From Pseudomonas sp. DG56-2 (GTDB taxonomy: Bacteria > Pseudomonadota > Gammaproteobacteria > Pseudomonadales > Pseudomonadaceae): a DNA stretch of 64,000 nt. The stretch's first letter is position 1, and each line of letters begins with the position of its first letter. Of the stretch, positions 17,619-27,500 are shown one piece after another. The position numbers were made by a program, and so were the translations under genes. The stretch covers positions 3,736,501-3,800,500 of the forward strand of contig NZ_CP032311.1 in assembly GCF_004803755.1 (NCBI RefSeq), written 5' to 3'. The notes below the pieces were generated by a model. It was not told the DNA's origin. It was given only the letters and a program-made list of their open reading frames with translations, and ran no database searches.

Positions 17619-17649
17619 AAGCGCAACCTGAACGCAAGGTTGCGCTTTT
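17619..17649 (+). terminator. rho-independent terminator after metC
   Basis: GCGCAACCT / AGGTTGCGC is a perfect 9-bp stem with a 7-nt loop, followed by TTTT. Confidence 0.9.
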
Positions 17650-17756
17650 AACTTAACTCTTAATCCATAAGTGCCTTTACCCCACCACCGCAAAAGCTTA
17701 GCACTCGCCCCGGTCACGTTAATTCACCTGCATCACAACCCCAATTGACAAACAAC

Positions 17757-17770
17757 CTACCACTGAGTAG
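17757..17770. promoter_or_regulatory. operator half-site (site 7, degenerate)
   Basis: CTACCACTGAGTAG keeps the left arm and a GTAG right end but with shortened spacing. It lies upstream of the small ORF at 17827 and may be a decayed copy of the palindrome. Confidence 0.25.
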
Positions 17771-17826
17771 CCTTTTAAATCCCCTCCCAAAAAATCCATT
17801 TTCTAGCGCTCGAGAGGAGTATTCAC

Positions 17827-18030
17827 GTGGACAAAAACGATAACCTACCCAATCGAGCAACTTTTCGATTCGGTATCAACCGATCGTCGGCTAACAGGAG
17901 GATGCGCTACGTTGAAGGAACGCAGATTGATCCAAACGAATGCATATTCTGCGTGCCTGACCTGAATGATGGCATCAAAGGCTTGGACGATCGGGAGTCT
18001 GGCGAAACACCATCCCAAAATCCAAGCTGA
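17827..18030 (+). CDS. short ORF with good ribosome binding site, unknown or truncated gene
   Basis: A GTG start follows GAGAGGAG at 7 nt, which is a strong signal. The product has 67 residues with no recognised domain and a CxFCVPDLNDG segment. Behind it the DNA is decayed and contains an IS3 remnant, so this may be the 5' end of a gene cut by an insertion. An operator half-site lies upstream. Confidence 0.4.
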   Translation: MDKNDNLPNRATFRFGINRSSANRRMRYVEGTQIDPNECIFCVPDLNDGIKGLDDRESGETPSQNPS

Positions 18031-18163
18031 TCGGAGGATTCGGCAAATAGGGCGACGTCTCAGAACTTTAGCTCTTTGCGAGCTTCCTAGCCCCCCTGTC
18101 ATCCGCATGTGATACAGGTTCTGGCTCTCGCCCCTTCATGAGCATCAACGCTGATTGTAGTGA

Positions 18164-18330
18164 TCAACTAATCCCGGGCACTGCGTTAAGATTTTCCTTG
18201 GCCACAGCGGGCGGTCGTTGCCAGTTGCCGCGCTGCATAAAAACCAGTCCTAGCGAATGTGCTACGTTGATGTGGCTGTAGCCTTGATCGAGCACCAAGC
18301 TGGCAGCCTCACGCTTGAATTCTGGGATAC
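18164..18330 (-). pseudogene. IS3-family transposase OrfA remnant
   Basis: The minus strand reads EFKREAASLVLDQGYSHINV followed by AHSLG. This matches the N-terminal HTH of IS3-family OrfA proteins (consensus EFKREAAxLVLDQGYS). The homology stops shortly afterwards and the frame closes at 18166. No OrfB and no clean terminal inverted repeats are visible. It is a fossil showing past IS activity in the accessory region. Confidence 0.55.
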
Positions 18331-18483
18331 GGGCGTCCAGCAACGGGGGATCGCTTGGAGTTCGGAAAGGGTGAAAGAGAGCCTTTTAAGAACGCTTTGG
18401 CCTAACTTGGGCATCCGCGGCCAAGCCCACTTTTTTCAGCGGCGTATAATCCTACTCCCTGAAAATACCGATGATGCTTTCAC

Positions 18484-19452
18484 ATGAAGAAGCTGCTGTA
18501 CGTCGTAGCGCTATCCCTAGCTATTGTCTCTCCTGCCTTCTCGAGCCCTCCCATGACCTTTACTGAAGCGAAGGTCATTGCCAAACAGAAGATCTACCTC
18601 GACCAAGCCAACAGCTCCATGGGTGAGCTCTACTGTGGCTGTAAGTGGACATGGGTAGGTAAATCAGGAGGCCGCATTGACCCAGAATCATGTGGCTATG
18701 AAACCCGCAAACAGCAGAGTCGAGCGGAACGCACCGAGTGGGAGCACATTGTGCCCGCGTGGACATTAGGTCACCAGCGACAGTGCTGGCAGAGCGGTGG
18801 ACGCGAGCATTGCGCTGACGACGACCCTGTCTTCAAGGCCATGGAAGCAAACCTTTTTAACCTCTACCCTGCAGTAGGTGAAGTGAACGGCGACCGAAGT
18901 AACTTCAACTACGGAATGGCATCCGGCGTCGCCCCGCAGTACGGACAGTGCAAAACCAAAGTCGACTTCAACCAACGCGCTGCTGAGCCACGCGATGAGG
19001 TCAAAGGTCTCGTTGCCCGGACTACGTTTTACATGTTTGATCGGTACAAACTCAACATGTCCCGACAGCAGCAACAGCTGCTCATGGCATGGGACAAGCA
19101 GCATCCAGTGACCGCCTGGGAGAAAGAACGCGATCGCCGCATCTCCGCAATCATGGGCCACTCCAACCCATTCGTTACCGGCCAACGCAGCTGGAAGAGC
19201 GGGTATAAGCCAGTGGGGGATGGCGTCGTGAGCGCTGTCGCTGCGCAAGCCCCACAACCAGCTCCAAAGCCCACCCTGGCAAGCGCATCCACTGCCGTCG
19301 GTGTGATCATCGGGAACCAGAAAAGCCACGTCTATCATCTTCCGAGCGGCTGTCCTGGCTATGCACAGGTTTCTGCAAAAAATCAGGTCTCCTTCGCCTC
19401 GGAATCGGAGGGTCAGGCAGCAGGTTATCGAAAGGCTGGAAACTGCAAATAG
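18484..19452 (+). CDS. EndA-type secreted endonuclease I with extra C-terminal domain
   Basis: The 322-residue protein has a signal peptide at residues 1-20 (cleavage near AFS-S), so it is periplasmic or secreted. The nuclease domain has RTEWEHIVPAW with the catalytic His and NLFNLYPAVGEVNGDRSNF with the metal-binding Asn, as in Vvn/EndA non-specific DNases. Several Cys likely form disulfides. Usual EndA length is about 230 residues. Here a Pro/Ala-rich linker (about 250-275) leads to a C-terminal module with HVYHLPSGCPGY...AAGYRKAGNC, a small Cys-containing domain found on some nucleases. No strong ribosome binding site is seen. Confidence 0.88.
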   Translation: MKKLLYVVALSLAIVSPAFSSPPMTFTEAKVIAKQKIYLDQANSSMGELYCGCKWTWVGKSGGRIDPESCGYETRKQQSRAERTEWEHIVPAWTLGHQRQCWQSGGREHCADDDPVFKAMEANLFNLYPAVGEVNGDRSNFNYGMASGVAPQYGQCKTKVDFNQRAAEPRDEVKGLVARTTFYMFDRYKLNMSRQQQQLLMAWDKQHPVTAWEKERDRRISAIMGHSNPFVTGQRSWKSGYKPVGDGVVSAVAAQAPQPAPKPTLASASTAVGVIIGNQKSHVYHLPSGCPGYAQVSAKNQVSFASESEGQAAGYRKAGNCK

Positions 19453-19542
19453 CGCCAAAGCTAACGCCGCAATCGAAGGTGCCATCTATCCTTTCGACTT
19501 CAGAGCAACACAGCACGCTACCGAAGGTGAGTGGTTTGAATA

Positions 19543-19571
19543 GCCCGGGGAGAATGCCCTCCCCCGGCTTT
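19543..19571 (+). terminator. possible terminator hairpin downstream of the nuclease gene
   Basis: GCCCGGGGAG and CTCCCCCGGC form a stem with one mismatch and a 6-nt loop, followed by CTTTAAAG, a poor T run. Nothing else is supported between 19453 and 19720. Confidence 0.45.
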
Positions 19572-19720
19572 AAAGATGAGCGCCAGGAAATGAATGCACC
19601 TACCGTACGGAAGGCCTACAAGGGTTGCCTGCGACGGCCTAATAAAGGCTACTGTCCACCGACTTAGCACTCAGACTTGGTCGAAATTCACTGATGTGTG
19701 TGTAAGTAGTCCAAGTCGCG

Positions 19721-20070
19721 CTACTGCCCGCAGCCAATCATCTGGCCGGTTGGAGTGATGGTGCAAACGTTGCCCTCACTATCCTCGGTATGAAAACCAT
19801 TGCTGTCCGTCCAGGATTTGATCGAGTAGCTGTTACCTTCACTGTCCGTGGACTCGAAGAGTTGACCGTTGCGGTATGGGCGGGTCTCAGTATCCAATTG
19901 ATAGCTGTTCCCCTGAGTGTCCCAGGATTTCGCGTGAAGTCTCCATCAGAGTCGGTATCGACGTCTGAGCAGACCATGTACTCACCTTCCCCATAGCACT
20001 CAGCGTGAGCGCCAGCGACCACCACCATGGTCAAGCAGGACACTAGAGTGAAAGTCATAGTCCTCATCAT
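19721..20070 (-). pseudogene. frameshifted small secreted protein
   Basis: The 5' part encodes a signal peptide (MTFTLVSCLTMVVVAGAHA) and ECYGEGEYMVCSDVDTDSDG. After DFT the annotated frame turns to nonsense. In the next frame it resumes as KSWDTQGNSYQLDTETRP, later EGNSYSIKSWTDSNG, and ends TPTGQMIGCGQ at a stop at 19721-19723. The continuation repeats the N-S-Y / K-S-W / D-T-Q-G pattern, so both parts belong to one gene. The break lies at 19931-19932, where one base of a codon is missing. It is either a real 1-nt deletion or a sequencing error. It starts 10 bp after the upstream gene ends, with AAGG before the ATG. Confidence 0.75.
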
Positions 20071-20080
20071 GACTGCTGCC

Positions 20081-21085
20081 TTAAACGACTACGGCGAAGC
20101 GCTGAGGATCCAGGGCTGCGACAGCCGAAAATCCAACTCCTTTCTTGAAGTTCATGTTATGGACGAAATTCTTCATCGCGTCAGATGGGTCGATCGCCTC
20201 GAGGTTAAGTCCATCGACAGTTGATCTGGAGAGCGCGACACTGAGGATAGGCTGCTCTTCAACATGTCCTGTCGAACTGTTGAGCACATTGTCCAGAGCG
20301 GTGACGATGACCAGGTCATCAGGCAGGATAGCCAACAGTTCTCGGCCTACTCGCAAAGCGCAACTGCACACATAGTCTTGATGAAGCTCATTAAACCGCC
20401 CAGTAGGCATGGCCTTGGTCGACAGCTTGCCGCTTTTGAGTAGCGATTTGATTTCGGTGGGAATTACATCGGAGCCATGAATAACGAGCTTGGCTTCCAG
20501 GATGCCACCTTCATGAACGATCATCTGGATGGCTGAGCCAAGGTGCGAGATTTCCGCGAACGACTCAAAAGCTTCGATTGCGTCGAGCTTGGCCTGGCGA
20601 TCGCCATCTAGGATGCGGATCGCAATTTCGCGCTCATCTGACCACTCAGAATGGGCAGTCCTCCAATCATCAAGTCGAGCCTGGTAGTCCCTTTCGTCCT
20701 CTGCCTGAGCAGCGGAGATGTTCACAATTAGGGCTTCGCGTTGACGAGCTTCTAGCTTGAACAGCCGAGCCCAGAAACTCGGGCGATACATTTCAGATGT
20801 ATGCACCGCAGCCTGCTCAAGCGCTCCGCTTTTCTGAGGCTGCCTTGGTTCCGGATTTGAAAGGAGGCGCTTCCATTTCACAGGCTCGGCACACTCCTTG
20901 TGCATCGAAAGAAGGACTTCGATGTGGTTTTCGTAAACCTCGACTTCGTACGCTGCTTGCTCCAGCGCTTCCATCTTTGAGTACTCTTTCTGTCGCTTTT
21001 CGAGCTCACGCTGCCGGCGATTAGCATTGCGCTCAGCTCGGCGCGCCGATGCTTGCAACGAACGTACAGTCCCTTTCCAACCCAT
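20081..21085 (-). CDS. hypothetical protein with N-terminal coiled coil
   Basis: The 334-residue protein has residues about 10-50 strongly basic and helical (RRAERNANRRQRELEKRQKE), a probable coiled coil, and a second charged helix near residue 130. The C-terminal two thirds look like a globular alpha/beta domain. I do not recognise the family and see no signal peptide or membrane segment. ATG 21085 follows GGGAGAATC. It lies downstream of the giant helicase-nuclease on the same strand but behind its terminator. Its product may act in the same accessory module, which is inference. Confidence 0.7.
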   Translation of the reverse strand: MGWKGTVRSLQASARRAERNANRRQRELEKRQKEYSKMEALEQAAYEVEVYENHIEVLLSMHKECAEPVKWKRLLSNPEPRQPQKSGALEQAAVHTSEMYRPSFWARLFKLEARQREALIVNISAAQAEDERDYQARLDDWRTAHSEWSDEREIAIRILDGDRQAKLDAIEAFESFAEISHLGSAIQMIVHEGGILEAKLVIHGSDVIPTEIKSLLKSGKLSTKAMPTGRFNELHQDYVCSCALRVGRELLAILPDDLVIVTALDNVLNSSTGHVEEQPILSVALSRSTVDGLNLEAIDPSDAMKNFVHNMNFKKGVGFSAVAALDPQRFAVVV

Positions 21086-21473
21086 CACGATTCTCCCTAC
21101 CGTTCACGTGGTGGCACATTAGCATAACCGTGAGCTCGGCCTGAATTACCTCTGCATCTGGAATCCAATTGCTAGGAAGCACGAAAAGAGAACACTTGTA
21201 CTCCAAGCCGCGCAGTGCAGGGAAACCGTTCTCTACAAAGCAAACATGGTTGATTTGCATTGCTTTTAAGCCAATACAGTAGGTGAAAGGTACGGCCGCT
21301 CGGGATGTAGTCACTCAGGAGGGCATCACTGCGAAGCGACTCCAAGGCATACGGAACTGGTTCGAGCATTCCCTGCGGTGACACCGTAGATGACAGATCG
21401 CCAGATTTATTGATCCCTCCTTGTGAGCTCAAGCGATAGGAAACCCGAAAATAAACTCGTCGCGGGCAATAAA
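21086..21473. other. region between the helicase-nuclease and the coiled-coil gene
   Basis: Minus-strand frames contain protein-like pieces (ALESLRSDALLSDYIPSG near 21310-21370, then in another frame LFVLPSNWIPDAEVIQAELT near 21120-21190). This is compatible with a frameshifted gene but not strong enough to call one. Confidence 0.3.
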
Positions 21474-21500
21474 GAGGGGTACCCAAAATGGTACCCCCTC
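21474..21500 (-). terminator. terminator of the helicase-nuclease gene
   Basis: On the minus strand GAGGGGGTACC-ATTTTG-GGTACCCCTC is a near-perfect stem followed by TTTATT, 5 bp after the stop codon. Confidence 0.85.
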
Positions 21501-21505
21501 GTAAA

Positions 21506-24500
21506 CTACTCAGCTGTTCGACGTATCGCTTGTTCGATTCGCTGGCGTCCTGCATGTGCAAGCTTGTTAACACCAGCTTCCTTAGCAACTGCGTAGATCA
21601 GACTCTCCCCCTCGTGACCACGCTGAATCATCTCTCCAACGAGAGCACGAAGCTCAGGCAGGCAGATCTCAGCAAGTCCCCTGACAGAGTCATCACCAGG
21701 TCGACGGAAAACGACCGTGCTGTCCGTCTCGATGTGAGATGGCCAGAAGAAGGCCCCAGTCTGCTCTTCCTCATGCGACCGAAATCGCGCACGGGCAATT
21801 TGATCAACACGATCACGTATCCTTGAGCCAGTTCGCACCCAGCCATGCGCCCTGGCAATACGCCTTGCGAGCGCGGTGTCTAGTACCGGCCCCTCCTCTG
21901 CCACCACATGCGCAATCATCTGTTCCAAGGTTGCGGTGTAGCTCGGCTCAAAGAACTGATCTGGGTTGACAGTCTCTACCGCCTGGCTAGGATCAGCCTC
22001 CTTGTAAACCAGATGATCCACCTGGGTAACGAAGGCCACGACATCGTCGACTTGAGCAGCAGATGCCGCCCTGGCGTACTTCATCTCTGGCAACGCACTT
22101 TCAGGGTCATTAGCCTCGGTGGAATCAGACGCAGCGGAAACCACAGCTACCTGATCCACCACCTCTACGAACTCGGCCATAGCGGCATCGATTTTAAGTC
22201 GCTCTGCTTCTTGGGATGCATCGAGAATGGCCTGCTTGGCCCGAGATTCAACGAGAATCTCATTCAGGCGCTGATGTACCTTCTCTGCAGTTCCCACCGC
22301 ATCCACCCACCAATCAGTTGACCAGATTCTAACAATCTCCCAGCCAAGCCCACGCAGTACAAACTCCCGAAGCTTGTCACGATCTCGCGCAGTCGCACTA
22401 CGGTGATAGGTAGCACCATCACATTCCACGCCGGCAAGGAATCGCCCAGGAGCGTCAGGGTGAACAACCCCCAGGTCAACCCGGAAGGAAGACACGCCAA
22501 TCTGCGTATGGATCTGCCAGCCCTTCTTGGCCAACGCAGCAGCTACTGCTTCTTCGAACGGGCTATCGAATCCACCTACGCTACCAAAATTAGCTTCTGC
22601 CAAGGCCCTCGGCCCACGCTCCGCAAACTCCAGGAAATGCTTCAGATCACGCACCCCGACGGCTTGCGTTCTGGCCAGATCAATGTGCTCTGGACGCAAG
22701 GTCGAGAACAGAATCAGCTCCTGACGCGCTCGTGTAATCGCCACGTTGAGACGGCGTTCACCACCAAGGCGGTTCATCGGGCCGAAGTTCATGGACATCA
22801 CTCCAGCAGCATCTTTCCCATAGGTAGTCGAGAAATAGATGATGTCTCGTTCATCGCCTTGCACACTTTCCAAGTTCTTTACGAACACAGGTTCAAGCTC
22901 AGACTCCGCGAAATAGGAGTCGAGCGACGGATCTTTCCGACATGCCTCATCCAGCATGTCCATGATGAGCTTCTGCTGCTCACCGTTGAAGGTGACAACA
23001 CCGACAGTGCGTCTGCTCTCGCGGAAAGCCGGCGACTGGAGACGGGTTACGAGATCAGCGACCAAAGCCCTCGCTTCGATCAGGTTGGTGCGAGAACCGC
23101 CTTTATCGTAGACGCCCGCTACCGGGCACAAACGCACAGCCTTGTCGGCAGTGAACGGGGATGGGAAGGTCACCAGCTTTGATTGGTAGTAACGCTGATT
23201 CGAGAATGCGATCAGGCTCTCGTGACGGCTACGGTAGTGCCAGTTCAGATTACGCATCGGCAAGTTCGCGCTGATGCACTCATCCAGAATGCTTTCGAGG
23301 TCAGCTTCAACATCCTCATCATCGGCAGTGGATTCAGCACGGTCGAAGAACGAGGTTGGCGGAAGCTGTTTCGGATCTCCCACCATTACCACCTGCTTTC
23401 CTCGCGCCATTGCACCAATTGCATCCCATACGGGAATTTGAGAGGCCTCATCGAAGATCACCAGGTCGAACGGGGTCGAGGCTGGCGGCAGATATTGAGC
23501 GATGGAAAGCGGACTCATCAGCAAGCAAGGCGTCAGCTTTGTGAGTGCCTCCGGTGCTCGCGTCATCAGTTCCCGCAACGGAATGTGCTTAGTCTTCTTG
23601 CCCATTTCATGGCGCAGTAGGCCCCACTCAGATGAACGACTAACGCTGTCCTGACTCGGCAAGTCGGCGCACAGCCGAGCACGGAGCCAGTCCTTCGTCA
23701 GCTCGGTGAATTTGTCATCCAACGCACGGAAGTCGCGAATACGCTGTTCGTGCTCCACACTGACGAATGTCCGGATCACTTCCTCGTTGTCGACAGTGGT
23801 GTTCAGCCACCAGCGAGCGTAATTCACCTCAAGGACGCGACGTACTTTTCCAGAGGTGATCGCTCCGGTCTCCATAGCCTGGACAATCGGGGCGAGGCCC
23901 ACTGCGAACGCTTCATCACGAACCTTGCGCCACGCACACCAAGCTTTGAGGCGCGATTCAAAAGAAACCACTGTCTCACAGTTCTTCTTGAGGTTATTCA
24001 GCGACAAATGAGCAGTTTCATCAATACCCATTTCGGTAAAATGGCCAATCGAAGTCAGTTGCGACGAACGCTCATGAAGCAGCCCAAGCTTTTCACGTAG
24101 AGCAACGCCTGCAAGCGCTATTGCGCCTTCCGACTCAAGTAGTGCGTTGCCATCCCCCAAAAGCGTTTGGAGGGGCGCTTTATAAGCGGCGATCTGCTCC
24201 GGGCTCAGTGCTAGTTTCGCCACAGCCGTCGCTACCTGACCTTGGAATGCAACTGCCTGGCGAGCCACCTCAAGCTTGGTTTTCAGGTCGCTCCAAACAG
24301 GTACCAGCTCTCGCAAATCAGCCAGGTCGGCCAGATCACGCTCAACCACTGTCCGTTGCTTGAGCAGCTCAAAATCACTCTTCAGGGACGCTCCGCAACG
24401 GCCTTCTTCCACCTCAGAGTGCTCGTCCACAAGTCGACCGCGCTCTTCGATGTCCCGACGCTCAGCCTGGAAACGCAGCGCCGCAGTCAGGTGCTCGATG

Positions 24501-27500
24501 TCAGTGCGCAGGCCACTCCAGAGCTGGTCAGTGTTCGAGCTGAGGTCGGACAGTAGGGCCATGTCGGCATCAAGACGGGTCAACGTGCGAAGCCGCTGCA
24601 GCTCTTCCTTTAACGCTTCTCCGAGCTGGCCCTGCTCGACCAAATGCAATCCTTCATCGACCCAGTTCGAGTCAGCTTTTTGAAGCCGAATAGCCTCTTG
24701 AAGCTTGATAGCCGTCGAGAGCTGCTCGGCTTCAGATTTCGAGCCTTGCCAAACCGCAACGCACTCGTGCCCTGGCTCCAGCTCATCAATAGCGCGACGT
24801 AAAGAGCGAATCTCAGCCCAGGTGGCCAGATCTTTACCGTGATCGACTTCGCCCACTGTGATCTGAGCAGAGGCCAACAGAGCTGAGATACGGCGCTTAC
24901 CGAACCAGGACTTAGGCCAGAACGACTCTTCTGCCTCCTTCCACTCACTCAGCAAGAGATCAATGTCGAGCGACTCGATCGCATCACTGTAGGTCGTACT
25001 GAGCCGCTGCTTGAGATCAGCAATTTGCCCCAGCAGCTCCACTGCTTGAGCAAGGACAACCGTGACACTTTCCGGCCAGGCTGGGCCAAGCTCAGCCCAC
25101 GTGGCGCGACGTTTCTGCAGTAGCTCGATACCTTGCTTGGCATCAGTCACTACTCGAGAAGACCATACGGCAGATAGCTTGGCGTTGAGATCGCGGTGCT
25201 GTTCAACCCATGTACAGCCATCATTCAGCCGCTGGGCAATCGAACGAGCATCAGGGCGCAGCGCGAATCGCCAATCTTGTCCGGCAGCCGCAGGAAGCGC
25301 CAGGGAAAGGATTGATAGGCCCTCAAGGGCCGTTGGGGTGTACTCTGTTACCGGAAGCCCCGACAGCTCAACGAAACGATCAGCCGCACGTTGCACATCC
25401 ATCACTGCCGGCAGCACATCACGAGCTGCCTGTACGAACTGTTGTTGCCAATGGGGCGACCATTCGGCCTGACCAACAGAGGACAGCGCATTGCCGGCAA
25501 GCTGGATGTATCCAACGGCCTGAGCATTCACTTCAAGGCGATCGCCCAACTCACGAAGCTCAAGCATGGCTTTCTGGTCGTGCGTGTCAGGAGATCCCCA
25601 TGCAACAGGAGCAACAGCTTCATCTCCCCCAGAGGTGACTGTGCCGATAGCATCGTAAATGGTGTAACCATTTCGGTGCCGGCGGTGAAGACGCTCAACG
25701 TAGATGTTAAGACTGTCGCGCAGCGTGGCAAGGCGCTGTGCCTCAACCTCCCATGCTGCAGTATCCACCTGCCCTTTCGCCTCCCAGGCAGACTGAAGCT
25801 GAGCGAGAACATCAGTTTTTCGGGCCTTGCTCGAGTGAAGTTCAAGACAGAATTCGCCTAGGCCAATCTCACGTAGACGTCGATACACTACATCCAGCGC
25901 AGCGATCTTCTCCGACACGAACAGCACTCGACGCCCTTGGGCAATCGACTGGGCGATCATGTTGGAGATCGTCTGGCTCTTACCGGTACCGGGCGGGCCG
26001 ATGAGCACAAAGTCTTTGCCTTTGGCTGCCGCCATCACTGCTGCTAGCTGAGAGGAGTCAGAGGGCAATGGGCAGAAGACCTCTGTCGGGCCGTAGTCAC
26101 GATCCAGCGACCCCGCCTCTGGGAACGGCGTATCCGATACGAACGAGTCACGTGGAGTGTCCAGAAGGTGCTGAACTACTGGACTCTGCCGTAGATGCTC
26201 GGCGTTTTCGGCCAGATCTTTCCACATGAGGTACTTGGCAAACGAAAACATCGACAGCACGACGTCTTCGTTCAACTCCCAGCCAGGGATGTCCTTAATG
26301 GCGTGACCGACCTTGTTCCAAATGCCCGCAATATCTAGGCCGGAGTCGTCTCGAGGCAGCTCTTGCTCCAGCGATCCGAGGCTGAGTTCGAAGTCTTGCC
26401 GCAGCATCTCGATCAGCGTCGGGTTAAAGCGCGGCTCATCATCGTGCAACACCATGGTGAATCCGGAGCGAGCACTTTTACGCTCCAGCGTGACCGGAAC
26501 CAATACCAGTGGTGCTTTGTATTTCTGTCCTGCCCTGTCCTCACGCGTCCAGCTAAGGAAACCGATAGCCAGGAACAGCGTGTTAGAGCCACCTTCCTGT
26601 AAAGCTGTACGAGCGCCCCGATACAGTTCGGTGAGCCGGACATCCATCTCGTTAGACGTCAATGCAACGAAGATCTCTCTGCGCTTGAGAGCATCTTCAG
26701 CATGGCGACGACGTACATCCTCACGTTCACGCTGCTCATACAGAGCGCGCTCCCGGGGATCAGCTCCATCCATGAGGTCAGGCCGGGTCAGCAGCTTCAA
26801 CGACTGACCACTGGCCAGAATATCCTCGAGCGCACCTGGATCTGGCGATTCGAGCTTCAGCGCGCGCTTGCCCATTTTGAAGTTGAGTAGATTGTTGCGA
26901 AGCGAAAGGTCGAGAAGCTTGCGCTGCCAACGGCCCAGTCGGTCAGCAGGGTCGAGCTTCGAAAGGTCTTCGACCGCCACTTCATGCGTCTCGTCGGGGA
27001 TGCCTGCACCTTCCTCAACTAGGAGCGGTGGAGCGTCGTCTGTTACCTCTGCGGCAACCCGTGCGATCTGAGCCTCAGAACTTGCGAGGGGTTTGATCCG
27101 CTGTAGTCGGGCACGGCGAATGTCCAGCAGCATTTCAAAGTCGCTCTCAGCGTCTTCGGCAACCTGCTTCGCCCCTCTCTCGACAGCGTAAGAGAAGGAT
27201 GGAATCGGGTTATGAGTAATAAGCGTGGTTTCGAAAAGTACCAGCTCCTGCAGCTTTACCCGCTTCCGCACTGCGGTCACATCATCCACCAGCGCAGTAG
27301 TGAACTCTTCCGGCTTCAGCCAGAGCCCCGCGAAGGCATGACCCCTAGTGAACACAATCACCGGGTTGAGTCCGATCTGCTCCAGGGCAGCACAGAACAG
27401 CAGGGTGAGATCCATACATGTAGCCAAGCCAGTATCGGCAATCTGGCTCGGGCTGCGCACCTTTTGCCCTGACTGTTCGAAGCTTGCCGGCGGCAACGCG

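Noticed and set aside
21172..21588. Minus-strand ORF of 138 codons behind the helicase-nuclease gene
   Set aside because: It overlaps the helicase 3' end and the terminator hairpin. Only its second half is protein-like, and it appears split between two frames.
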